Shown here: positions 1-8,077 of the stretch, in pieces
How positions within the stretch are numbered: the stretch's first letter is position 1
How the letters are laid out: every line of letters starts with the position of its first letter
Assembly (NCBI RefSeq): GCF_004104355.1
Contig: NZ_RJLM01000002.1
Location: forward strand, 249,168 to 313,167
Source of the DNA: Photobacterium chitinilyticum
GTDB taxonomy: Bacteria; Pseudomonadota; Gammaproteobacteria; Enterobacterales; Vibrionaceae
Direction: 5' to 3'
DNA: 64,000 nt
Translations under genes and position numbers: made by a program
The notes under the pieces: model-generated
Told to the model about the DNA's origin: nothing
Database searches by the model: none
The model's input: the letters and a program-made list of their open reading frames with translations, nothing else

Positions 1-25
1 TGACCGAGATATCAGTCAATAACAT
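1..25 (-). CDS. RND efflux inner-membrane transporter, N-terminal fragment
   Basis: Only the first eight codons lie in the window, reading MLLTDISV. This matches the conserved N-terminus of RND (AcrB/MexB-like, HAE1) pumps, which usually start M-x-L-[ST]-D-I-S-V followed by RPVFA. The ATG overlaps the stop codon of the upstream adaptor gene (TGATG), so the two are translationally coupled. That arrangement is standard for an adaptor-pump operon. The assignment rests on eight residues plus context, and the rest of the gene lies beyond the left edge. Confidence 0.7.
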
Positions 26-1098
26 CAGCCCGCCTCCTGATAGCTAAAACGCTCGCCCGTGCGGGTCTCAACAGCCTGTCCGGGTCTTACCCGTTGGATC
101 CCCCGGGTAATAATGTGTTCGCCTTCCGCAACACCACTGAGGATTTCAGCCTCTCCCCGGCTGCGAAAGCCGACTTCGACCAGGCGCTGCTCAACAATAT
201 TCTCCCTGTTGACGACAAACAAATAATTGTCGCGCTGTCGCGGGACCAGGGCTTCTTCCGGCACCACCAGTCCCTGCCGCTGCTCGACAATCAAACTTAG
301 CGTCATGAGCATGCCGGGGCGTAGCAGTAGTTTTGGGTTGTTGATTTCAGCCCGTACCACAATTGCCCGCGTCAGCGGATTTACCCTGCTGTCGATCCCC
401 GTCACGCTGCCGGCAAACAGCCGATCGGGAAAGGCAGCTACGCCTCCCTCAATGACGGAGCCTAGCCGCAACTGGCCGATAAACTGCTCCGGAACGGTAA
501 AGTCGAGCTTGACCTTGACAAGATCATCGAGTGTGGTGATCACCGTCCCCGGCGTTAGCAATGCACCGGGGCTGATCTGGCGAAACCCCAACACGCCAGC
601 AAACGGCGCCTGAATAAATCTGGCTTCCAGCTCAGCCTGATTCTGCGCCAGCACGGCACGGGCTATCTCTATATCGGTGAATAGCTTATCCAGCTCGGAG
701 CTGGCAATCGTATTGCGCCTGACCAAGCCTTCAATCCGTTTATATTCCCGCTGCTGCTCTTTCAGATTGGCTTTGGCGGCGCGCATCTTGGCCTTCTGCT
801 CACCCGATCTCAAGGTCACCAGCAGATCGCCGGCATTGACTTGCTGGCCATCTCTAAAATGTACCTGCTCGACTTTTTCAGTCACCTTGGCCGACACGAC
901 CACCGATTCGCGAGATTTAATTGTGCCGAGTGCCTCGACCTCATGCCGGACATTCTGCCGACTCACCACCGCGACAATGACACTCGGAGTACCGCCTCGA
1001 GAAAACGAGGAATTCTGACTACGGGCCTGTTCCTTGTACCAAATTCCAGCCGCCAGGCCGGACACCAAGATAATACCGATGATCAAGGTTGTTCTCAT
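25..1098 (-). CDS. RND efflux periplasmic adaptor subunit (HlyD/MFP family)
   Basis: The 357-residue protein links an inner-membrane RND pump to an outer-membrane channel. An N-terminal membrane anchor (residues 3-20) is followed by a lipoyl-like half-motif (VHFRDGQQVNAGDLLVTL), a helical hairpin rich in Lys, Glu and Arg (about 95-155), the second lipoyl half (IQAPFAGVLGFRQISPG) and a beta-barrel/MP domain. The ATG at 1098 is preferred over an upstream in-frame TTG because the membrane anchor begins there and a GGCAGGG stretch precedes it. The next gene overlaps by one base and starts like an RND pump. It resembles VexG-type adaptors, but substrate cannot be inferred. Confidence 0.88.
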   Translation of the reverse strand: MRTTLIIGIILVSGLAAGIWYKEQARSQNSSFSRGGTPSVIVAVVSRQNVRHEVEALGTIKSRESVVVSAKVTEKVEQVHFRDGQQVNAGDLLVTLRSGEQKAKMRAAKANLKEQQREYKRIEGLVRRNTIASSELDKLFTDIEIARAVLAQNQAELEARFIQAPFAGVLGFRQISPGALLTPGTVITTLDDLVKVKLDFTVPEQFIGQLRLGSVIEGGVAAFPDRLFAGSVTGIDSRVNPLTRAIVVRAEINNPKLLLRPGMLMTLSLIVEQRQGLVVPEEALVPRQRDNYLFVVNRENIVEQRLVEVGFRSRGEAEILSGVAEGEHIITRGIQRVRPGQAVETRTGERFSYQEAG

Positions 1099-1312
1099 GG
1101 TCCCTGCCTGATAAAGAATCGCTGCGTCCAATCGAAAAGATAGTTATTTTTTAAGTATAGTGTGACAATAAATTACTGAATTTCCTGACTCAGCTGTGGA
1201 TAGATAGGCCGTAATTGTTCTTACTAATCCAGTATTTTCTAATCAGGGCTACATTCTTTTGCACAACAAACCGCTAAAATGCCCTCACATTAAATAAGCC
1301 GTTATAGTTTCT

Positions 1313-3268
1313 ATGCCCCCTCGTCATGCGTTGACCAAAGAGATTTGGCAAGCCTTTGTATCGCAGCCTTCTGTTGAGGCCAGCCTTCCCGATATGGATC
1401 CTCACTTACAGCAGGTCTGGGCGCGATGTCGTCGACAACAACGCCATGATCATTGGCCGGTTCCCCACCGGGCCAAAGGCGTGACATTCGACTCAATATT
1501 AAAAAGCAAAGCGTCTTTTCTGAATGTTGCCGTACCAGCTATTGAGGACATCTACGAATACCTGGAAAACGACAGCTGCGCCTTTCTCGTTTGCGATGAA
1601 ACCGGCTGTAGCTTATATGGCTGCGCTACCCCCGAAATGGAGGATAAGCTGCATGCTCTGGGCATCGCTGAAGGGGTGTACTGGCGGGAAGGTGTTATCG
1701 GCAACAACGCGATTTCCAGCGCCATGCATTTGGCCAAAGCAACCCAAACAACAGGCTATGAACATTTTAAACAGGCGCTGCACGATCTTGCTGTCTATGC
1801 CGCTCCAGTCTTTGATGGTAACGGCTCGGCACAAGGCTGTATTGCCTTGGTACTGCCCGTCGAAAAAGCGAGCGTATCCGCCCTTGGATTGATCCATTCT
1901 GCCGCCCGGGATATTGCCAGCCAAATGCGGGCCGAAAGTATGCTGACGGAATCGAATCAGCACTTATCCGAGGTACATGTGCTGCTGGAAGGCGTTGAGG
2001 AAGGTGTACTGGCCTGGTATCCCAGCGGGAAAATCCATTACCTGAATCAGAAGGGATGCGAACTGCTCGGCCTGACCACCAGCGAATCAGGCCGAGAGAT
2101 CAATACCATATTGGCATTACCCCAGTGCGTCCAACAAGCCATCAGACATGGCAAAGGACTGGATATGGTCGAAACAACGATAGAGTGCAAAGGAAAACTG
2201 ATTTCCCTGGTGATATCACTCAAAATAGTCAGGAACGATCACAACGAAACCCATTGCTATATCGCCCTTCTCTATCCGCTTAAGCATATTCGTGATTTGG
2301 TCCACCAGCATGCCGGTAACCGGGCCAGACTGACGTTCGATGACATTGTCGGGGTCTCTGATGCGATGCACCGGACAATCCGCCAGGCTCGCCATGCGGC
2401 AAAAGGACGTGGGCCCGTCCTACTCCATGGCGAAGACGGGCTGGGGAAAAGTCACCTTGCCCAGGCGATTCACAATGCCAGCGAAAGGCGGGGGCAGCCA
2501 TTTATCGCCATGAACTGCCAGGCGATTCCCAAAGAGCTGATGGCAACTGAGTTTTTGGGATCGGTACAGGACGGCGACAAAACCTCGCCATCCAAGTTCG
2601 AACTGGCCCACGGCGGCACCCTGTTTCTCGATCAGGTAGAATGCCTGTCCTCCGAGGTACAGGCTGCACTGCTTCACTTATTAAAAACAGGTCTGCTCAA
2701 CCGGATGAACGGTAATATCATTGCTGTCGATGTTCGGATCATTGCATCCTCCACAATCGACTTGATTCAGTCTGTCGAAGAGAAACACTTTCGCGGGCAG
2801 CTACTGCTGGAACTGCAGACATTTGATATTCATATTCCGCCGTTACGGGATCGCCTCGAGGATGTACCGGCCCTGGCCGAGCGAAAGCGGCGTCACCTGG
2901 AGGCAGAAAAAAAGCTATCCCTTTCTATCAGCCAGGAAGCAATGTCATACCTTGAACGCTATCGCTGGCCCGGCAATCACCGTGAACTTCGCAACGTTAT
3001 CGAACGCGCGGCGAACTTTGCCCATGGCAATATCATCCTGGCCAGAGATCTTCCCGATAGTATTCTTCACACAGCAGAACATGAAACAACCGGCAACCAG
3101 CCGCAATATTCGAACAATCTGGCCGATGCCGAGAAAAGTACCATCATTCGTTCTGCCATCCATTGCCACGGTATTATCAGCAAGATGTGTGACGATCTAC
3201 AGATAAGCAGAACGACATTGTGGCGCAAACTGAAACACTACGGCATCAAAATGGGCGATTACAAGTAA
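1313..3268 (+). CDS. dhaR: DhaR-type transcriptional regulator of dihydroxyacetone kinase
   Basis: The 651-residue regulator has a GAF-like sensor (about 60-205), a PAS-like segment (about 215-325), an AAA+ domain with a variant Walker A (GEDGLGKS, 373-380) and a C-terminal Fis-type helix-turn-helix (near SRTTLWRKLKHYG). The AAA+ domain lacks the GAFTGA loop that contacts sigma-54, and the equivalent region reads EFLGSVQDGDKTS. E. coli DhaR has the same lack and works with sigma-70. In E. coli, DhaL-ADP activates DhaR while DhaK represses it. The gene is convergent with the dhaKLM operon and ends 18 bp from dhaM, which supports the role. Confidence 0.9.
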   Translation: MPPRHALTKEIWQAFVSQPSVEASLPDMDPHLQQVWARCRRQQRHDHWPVPHRAKGVTFDSILKSKASFLNVAVPAIEDIYEYLENDSCAFLVCDETGCSLYGCATPEMEDKLHALGIAEGVYWREGVIGNNAISSAMHLAKATQTTGYEHFKQALHDLAVYAAPVFDGNGSAQGCIALVLPVEKASVSALGLIHSAARDIASQMRAESMLTESNQHLSEVHVLLEGVEEGVLAWYPSGKIHYLNQKGCELLGLTTSESGREINTILALPQCVQQAIRHGKGLDMVETTIECKGKLISLVISLKIVRNDHNETHCYIALLYPLKHIRDLVHQHAGNRARLTFDDIVGVSDAMHRTIRQARHAAKGRGPVLLHGEDGLGKSHLAQAIHNASERRGQPFIAMNCQAIPKELMATEFLGSVQDGDKTSPSKFELAHGGTLFLDQVECLSSEVQAALLHLLKTGLLNRMNGNIIAVDVRIIASSTIDLIQSVEEKHFRGQLLLELQTFDIHIPPLRDRLEDVPALAERKRRHLEAEKKLSLSISQEAMSYLERYRWPGNHRELRNVIERAANFAHGNIILARDLPDSILHTAEHETTGNQPQYSNNLADAEKSTIIRSAIHCHGIISKMCDDLQISRTTLWRKLKHYGIKMGDYK

Positions 3269-3285
3269 CCGCCCGATATACCCAA

Positions 3286-5793
3286 TTACAGCAATGACAT
3301 CACTTGTTTCAACGTTGCAGCATTAAGTACCTTGCCAGCCGTTTGTTCAGCCAGCTTGCTCTCTGTTGCCCTTACTGCCTGCTTGACTGCCGCGATACGG
3401 TTCGAGCTCATGCTGAGCTCATCAATTCCCATACCGATCAATGCCGCGGTTAGCTTGGGATCACCAGCCATCTCACCGCAGATCCCGATAGTTATCCCGG
3501 CCTCATGGGCTGCCTGCGCAGCCTGTTCGATCATTCTTAGCACTGCAGGCTGGGCAGCGGAAACCAAGTAGGAAACACGATCGTTGCCTCTGTCCGCCGC
3601 CATCACATACTGAGTAAGATCATTGGTACCGACACTAAAGAAGCTAACCTCTTTCGCCAACTGTCTCGCATTGGCGACCGCAGCAGGCACCTCTATCATG
3701 ATGCCAATTTCTGGCATCGCTGCCGGGATCCCACTATCTTGCAGGGCTTCATAACAGCCATTGAGCAGATACTTGGCCTGGTTCAGCTCCTCCATGGTCG
3801 ACACCATCGGAAACATTATTTGCAAATTAGGGCTCTTGGCTCGGGCGCGAAGCAGGGCATTGAGCTGCACTTTGAACACCTCAACATTTTGCAGACACAG
3901 ACGCAGACCGCGACAGCCCAGGAACGGGTTATCCTCCCCCCCTTGTTGCAGGTAGGCCAAAGGCTTATCACCACCAATATCCAAGGTACGAATGATCACC
4001 GGCTTGTCACCAAAAGCCGCGGCTATCTGGGCATAACTTTCGTACTGGCTCTGCTCTGAAGGTGCCTGCTCGCTATCCATAAACAAGAATTCACTGCGAA
4101 CCAATCCAACCCCTTCAGCGCCATGGCACAGCGCCTGTTGTGCGTCCTCCAGACTGGCAAGGTTGGCATAGACATTCAATGCCTTGCCGTCTTGGGTTCG
4201 GGCATCTTCCATCGCCTGCGCTCTGGCCAGCTTGCTTTGACGGTCTAGGCTGTCTTGCTCTCGGCGAGCTTTTTCTAGCCGTTGGGCTGTTGGTGCCAAC
4301 CAAACCTCGCCGCTACTGCCACGGATAACGGCAAGCTGTCCTTCCTGGCACTTCGCTGTTACCCCATTAAGACCGACAACGGCCGGAATACCCAGCGAGC
4401 GAGCCAAAATAGCAGAATGCGACGTACTCCCCCCCTGTTCGAGGATAATCCCCTTCACCATTGCTGGATCAAGCTGGGCGGTATCTGACGGTGACAGATC
4501 GGTGGCAACCAAAATAACCGGCTCGGTAAGCGTAATCTGTTGTTCTGCCTCGCCGATAAGCAATCCCATCACTCGACGGCCGACGTCATAGACATCATTG
4601 GCTCGCGCCTGCATATAATCACTGGGGGAGTCTTTATAGGCCTGCGCCGTCTTCTCGATAAGCTGAGACCACGCAATTTCTACATTGACCGCTTCTTTGA
4701 GTCGCTGTTTGATGGTCTCGACCAGCTCGGGATCAGTCAGTATCTGGCTATGAGCCGTAAAAATCTCACTGTCAGATTGCGAGCCAGTCATTGCTGTCTG
4801 CTCTGCCAGCTCGGCAAGGGTCTTCTGGGCTGCACCGCTGGCATCGGAAAATAATGCCCATTCCCGTCCGTACCCGAGGTAATCACGATCTCGGGCTTTG
4901 GGCATGGTGGCGCGGTAATGCCAAATGGGCGCTATCGCGATCCCTTCAGATGCCGCGATTGCACTCAGGCGGCCATCTTGATGCCGAGTAATTTGTTGCC
5001 TAACAGCTTGATGATGTTGCTGATGAGAAACCGGCACGGCAGGCGCATCAATCGACTCATTGAAATGATTTTCGGCAAGCGAAGCAAATGCCTGTAGCGC
5101 CTGCGAAGCCTCATTACCGCTGGCTATGCATGTAAGGTTATCGCCTTGCCCTGCCCCCAGTAGCGCAATACTGTTTATGCTCCTCGCACTGACTCTTGTT
5201 CCGTGACACTCAAGCCAAATCTGGGTATCGAAGGGACTGACAGTACCCACAATAGCCGAGGCGGGCCTGGCATGAATGCCATGGGGATTTTGTACCTGCC
5301 ATTCAAATGTGATTTCATCTTCGGCGGCGGGCAGTTCAGGTGAAGTATTATCCTGCACGCTCCCCGTACCGGGAAGTTTTTTACCCTGATCAAGCAAAGT
5401 ATATTTTGCTACCAAGGCAGTGTGGGCTTCATTGATCACCTCTTCCAGGGGCATACCCGCCGCTGCAGCAACACAGGCTGACATGGCACCTTCAATCAGC
5501 GGGGCCGCGCAGACATGTACATTTGCAGCCTGTTCGCTATCAATGAGCTCCAGCGCCGTATCGGTGCTTAGGATCGCACTGCCCATATCAACAAGTACCA
5601 ATACACCCTGTGGTGAATAGACATCTTCAATCGCCGTCATTACCGCAATCGCATCGGTACCGATTGGGTTTTCAGGATCGTCCACCCCTGCCGCAACGGC
5701 AATTTTGACCTTTCCCTGGGTCATCTGGGAAGCCAGAGCATGGACGCCTTTGGCCAAGTCCGGGCTATGGGAAACAATTACAATACTGACCAT
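3286..5793 (-). CDS. dhaM: DhaM: EIIA(Dha)-HPr-full-length enzyme I phosphotransferase
   Basis: This phosphoryl donor for PEP-dependent dihydroxyacetone kinase has 835 residues and three modules. The EIIA-Dha domain (1-130) carries His9 in SHSP. The HPr-like domain (about 160-245) carries His174 in HGIHARPAS. The enzyme I module (about 275-835) carries His459 in GGSTSHSAI, a PEP-binding barrel with GTNDLTQY and a C-terminal GICGEMAGD motif. E. coli DhaM is only about 470 residues and stops within the enzyme I N-terminal domain, so this version could in principle take phosphate straight from PEP. It is third in dhaKLM, 56 bp after dhaL, with AAGGTTAG as ribosome-binding site. Confidence 0.93.
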   Translation of the reverse strand: MVSIVIVSHSPDLAKGVHALASQMTQGKVKIAVAAGVDDPENPIGTDAIAVMTAIEDVYSPQGVLVLVDMGSAILSTDTALELIDSEQAANVHVCAAPLIEGAMSACVAAAAGMPLEEVINEAHTALVAKYTLLDQGKKLPGTGSVQDNTSPELPAAEDEITFEWQVQNPHGIHARPASAIVGTVSPFDTQIWLECHGTRVSARSINSIALLGAGQGDNLTCIASGNEASQALQAFASLAENHFNESIDAPAVPVSHQQHHQAVRQQITRHQDGRLSAIAASEGIAIAPIWHYRATMPKARDRDYLGYGREWALFSDASGAAQKTLAELAEQTAMTGSQSDSEIFTAHSQILTDPELVETIKQRLKEAVNVEIAWSQLIEKTAQAYKDSPSDYMQARANDVYDVGRRVMGLLIGEAEQQITLTEPVILVATDLSPSDTAQLDPAMVKGIILEQGGSTSHSAILARSLGIPAVVGLNGVTAKCQEGQLAVIRGSSGEVWLAPTAQRLEKARREQDSLDRQSKLARAQAMEDARTQDGKALNVYANLASLEDAQQALCHGAEGVGLVRSEFLFMDSEQAPSEQSQYESYAQIAAAFGDKPVIIRTLDIGGDKPLAYLQQGGEDNPFLGCRGLRLCLQNVEVFKVQLNALLRARAKSPNLQIMFPMVSTMEELNQAKYLLNGCYEALQDSGIPAAMPEIGIMIEVPAAVANARQLAKEVSFFSVGTNDLTQYVMAADRGNDRVSYLVSAAQPAVLRMIEQAAQAAHEAGITIGICGEMAGDPKLTAALIGMGIDELSMSSNRIAAVKQAVRATESKLAEQTAGKVLNAATLKQVMSLL

Positions 5794-5849
5794 AATCTAA
5801 CCTTAAATGAGGTGGCACGATGCCACCTCGAACAGCAAAGAAAGTGAGG

Positions 5850-6476
5850 TTATTGCGCAGAAGCGCTGCGGAGTGCAGAGAAGAGCAAATAGGTGGAAGT
5901 GGCACCTGGATCCTGATGCCCGATAGAACGTTCACCCAGATAGCTCGCACGCCCTTTTCTCGCCTGTAGCGGAATTGTCCCCTTCATCGCCTTTTCTGCA
6001 TCGGTAACTGCACCGTCCAAGGCATCGTACAGCGTGATATCCTGATTGGTATTCAGGCTGGCAAGGATACCGTTCCAGGTATCAACCATGGTCTTGTCGC
6101 CTACTTCGGCTTTACCCCGCTGGACAATACCGTCAACACCGTCCTGAAGCATCTTGGTCAGCTCGGCCAGATTGAGCTCTTCCTTGGCCATTACGCTAGC
6201 CGCACTTCGAATAAAGAAAGTGCCGTATAGTGGGCCGCTGGCCCCACCAATACTCGATAGCAAGGTCATTCCCGTGGTTTTCAATATTGTGCCGATATCC
6301 TTGTCCGCCACGCTTGGCAGTTTCTCTTTGACTTTCTTGAAGCCACGGTTCATGTTGAGGCCATGATCCGCATCACCAATCTCTCGATCCAAGTCAGTCA
6401 GAAAATCTTGCTCGTTCTTGAAGATCTCGGCCGACAGCTCAAGCCACTGGACGATTTGTTGTTTGGTTATTGTCAT
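5850..6476 (-). CDS. dhaL: Dihydroxyacetone kinase ADP-binding subunit DhaL
   Basis: This 208-residue subunit carries the tightly bound ADP that is rephosphorylated by DhaM and passes phosphate to dihydroxyacetone on DhaK. The Mg-ADP ligand motif is visible as DLDREIGDADHG, with Asp30, Asp35 and Asp37. Further family motifs are GGASGPLYGTFF and the C-terminal GRASYLGERSIGHQDPGA. The length matches E. coli DhaL (about 210). An AAAGGAG ribosome-binding site precedes the ATG. It is the middle gene of the operon, 17 bp after dhaK. Confidence 0.95.
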   Translation of the reverse strand: MTITKQQIVQWLELSAEIFKNEQDFLTDLDREIGDADHGLNMNRGFKKVKEKLPSVADKDIGTILKTTGMTLLSSIGGASGPLYGTFFIRSAASVMAKEELNLAELTKMLQDGVDGIVQRGKAEVGDKTMVDTWNGILASLNTNQDITLYDALDGAVTDAEKAMKGTIPLQARKGRASYLGERSIGHQDPGATSTYLLFSALRSASAQ

Positions 6477-6493
6477 CCTGTTCTCCTTTACGC

Positions 6494-7561
6494 TTAGCAG
6501 CCCCAGCGCATCGCAGGTGTATTTACCGGTGTGTCGTACAGCGACAGCATTTCATCATCGACTTTCAGCAGTGTGATGGAAACACCCTGCATATCCAGCG
6601 ACGTGCAATAGCTCCCAATCAGATTGCGCTCGATAGAGATATCCAACGGTTCGAGGATCTCCGCTACCTTGCGATAGACCATATACAGCTCAGACTGCGG
6701 GGTAGCACCAAGGTTGTTGACCAGCACAATCACTCTGTCGCCGGCCTGAAGAGATTCGGTGACCCAGGTTTCGTCCTGCCATTCACCGCTATCATTATCC
6801 CAGCGACGAACGGTGCGCTCATAGGGTTGGTTATCCAGGATCTCACTCATCATATCGGTTGTGATGGAATCTCCGTCAGTAAATGCCCGGCGCTCGATAC
6901 CCGGCTCACCGTGGATCCCGACACCAAACTCAATTTCTTGATCATTAAGCTCAAAACTTGGCTTACCTGCCGCCGGTACGGTGCAGGCTGCGAGCGCGAC
7001 ACCCAGTGAACGGCCACGATTGGCAATTCGTTTTGCCAGCTCGCTGATTTTATCCAGATCATAGCCTTCCTCGGCGGCGGCCCCGAGAATTTTTTCGGCC
7101 AATACCGTCGTTGCTACACCGCGACGACCAGCGGTATACAGGCTATCTTTAACGGCAACATCATCATCAACCAAGGTTGACTGTACCTTGATCCCCTCGG
7201 CATGCAGCAGCTCGACCGCGGTTTCAAAATTCAGTACATCACCGGTATAGTTCTTGACCAGAAACAAAACACCTTCGCCAGAATCCACTTTCTGGCCGCA
7301 TTCATACATCTGATCAGGGGTTGGCGAGGTGAACATTTCCCCCGGACAGGCTCCATCCAACATACCCTTGCCGACAAAACCGCCGTGCATCGGTTCGTGG
7401 CCACTACCTCCGCCAGAAATAAGCGCAACCTTGGCCGCCTTGCGATCGCCTCGGACGATATACATAGGATCCAAATTCACCTCGAGTTCAGGATGAGCTT
7501 TGGCAACCCCCTGAAGTTGCTCCTTAACCACATTATCGACTTGATTAATCATCTTTTTCAT
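6494..7561 (-). CDS. dhaK: Dihydroxyacetone kinase substrate-binding subunit DhaK
   Basis: The 355-residue subunit binds dihydroxyacetone covalently as a hemiaminal through a histidine, here His217 in GVGIHGEPG. The N-terminal signature GGGSGHEPMHGG and the segments VKNYTGDVLNFE and VDDDVAVKDS are diagnostic. An in-frame ATG exists 36 codons upstream, but the ATG at 7561 has AAGGAT in the right place and matches the start of E. coli DhaK (MKK-I-N-V). It is the first gene of dhaKLM. Its promoter region contains two near-identical palindromes (7663-7677 and 7696-7710), the probable regulator sites. Confidence 0.95.
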   Translation of the reverse strand: MKKMINQVDNVVKEQLQGVAKAHPELEVNLDPMYIVRGDRKAAKVALISGGGSGHEPMHGGFVGKGMLDGACPGEMFTSPTPDQMYECGQKVDSGEGVLFLVKNYTGDVLNFETAVELLHAEGIKVQSTLVDDDVAVKDSLYTAGRRGVATTVLAEKILGAAAEEGYDLDKISELAKRIANRGRSLGVALAACTVPAAGKPSFELNDQEIEFGVGIHGEPGIERRAFTDGDSITTDMMSEILDNQPYERTVRRWDNDSGEWQDETWVTESLQAGDRVIVLVNNLGATPQSELYMVYRKVAEILEPLDISIERNLIGSYCTSLDMQGVSITLLKVDDEMLSLYDTPVNTPAMRWGC

Positions 7562-7662
7562 CGTTCTATCCTTATTATTCTGCGCGGGGTAGCGGTGATA
7601 CAAAACTGAACAATTGTCTGATGGTATGCCAGCAATAAAATATATGTTACTCGGGTTGATTT

Positions 7663-7710
7663 GTTTCATTATGGAACGCCATTCATTCCAACGCCGTTTC
7701 AGAATGAAAC
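7663..7710. promoter_or_regulatory. Paired palindromic operators upstream of dhaK
   Basis: GTTTCATTATGGAAC (7663-7677) and GTTTCAGAATGAAAC (7696-7710) fit one motif, GTTTCA-N3-TGRAAC. Their centres are 33 bp apart, about three helical turns, so both sites face the same side of the DNA. They lie 100-150 bp upstream of dhaK. DhaR is the obvious candidate binder because its gene flanks the operon, but this is inference. Confidence 0.5.
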
Positions 7711-7888
7711 TCAGAACGTGTTCAAGTTATTGATCCTTGAACTTCATCATGGTTTTTCATGGGTTACAGAGATGCAACAGCACACACAAGCCACAATTAC
7801 AGACGAGCCCGCAGAAAACTTATTTGCTGATTTGGAAGGTTGCTCACAAAAGAGCATCAGTAATGCCCCGGGGGGCTATCGGAGAGGC

Positions 7889-7917
7889 AAAAAAAAGCGA
7901 GCCAGTGACGGGCTCGC
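7889..7917 (-). terminator. Intrinsic terminator downstream of the patatin gene
   Basis: A 7-bp stem (GCGAGCC/GGCTCGC) with a 7-nt loop is followed on the minus strand by eight T residues. It lies about 160 bp beyond the stop of the leftward patatin gene. The rest of the interval 7711-8077 shows no credible gene. Confidence 0.75.
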
Positions 7918-8077
7918 AAAAACTCATATATTGCTTTTCGAAAGGGTGGTTAGATGAAAAAGCACCGACATCCATGCCGGGGCCCTATCTCTATCTTCGA
8001 AAGGGACAAAGGTTATATCAGGGACCAGTTTATCCGGTCAGCCAGATGGAATGTCAGTAAATTGTCAAAACATTCAT

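Noticed and set aside
1311-1496. Minus-strand and other alternative frames overlapping dhaR and other long genes
   Set aside because: They have no domain-like sequence or ribosome-binding sites and lie opposite clearly conserved genes.
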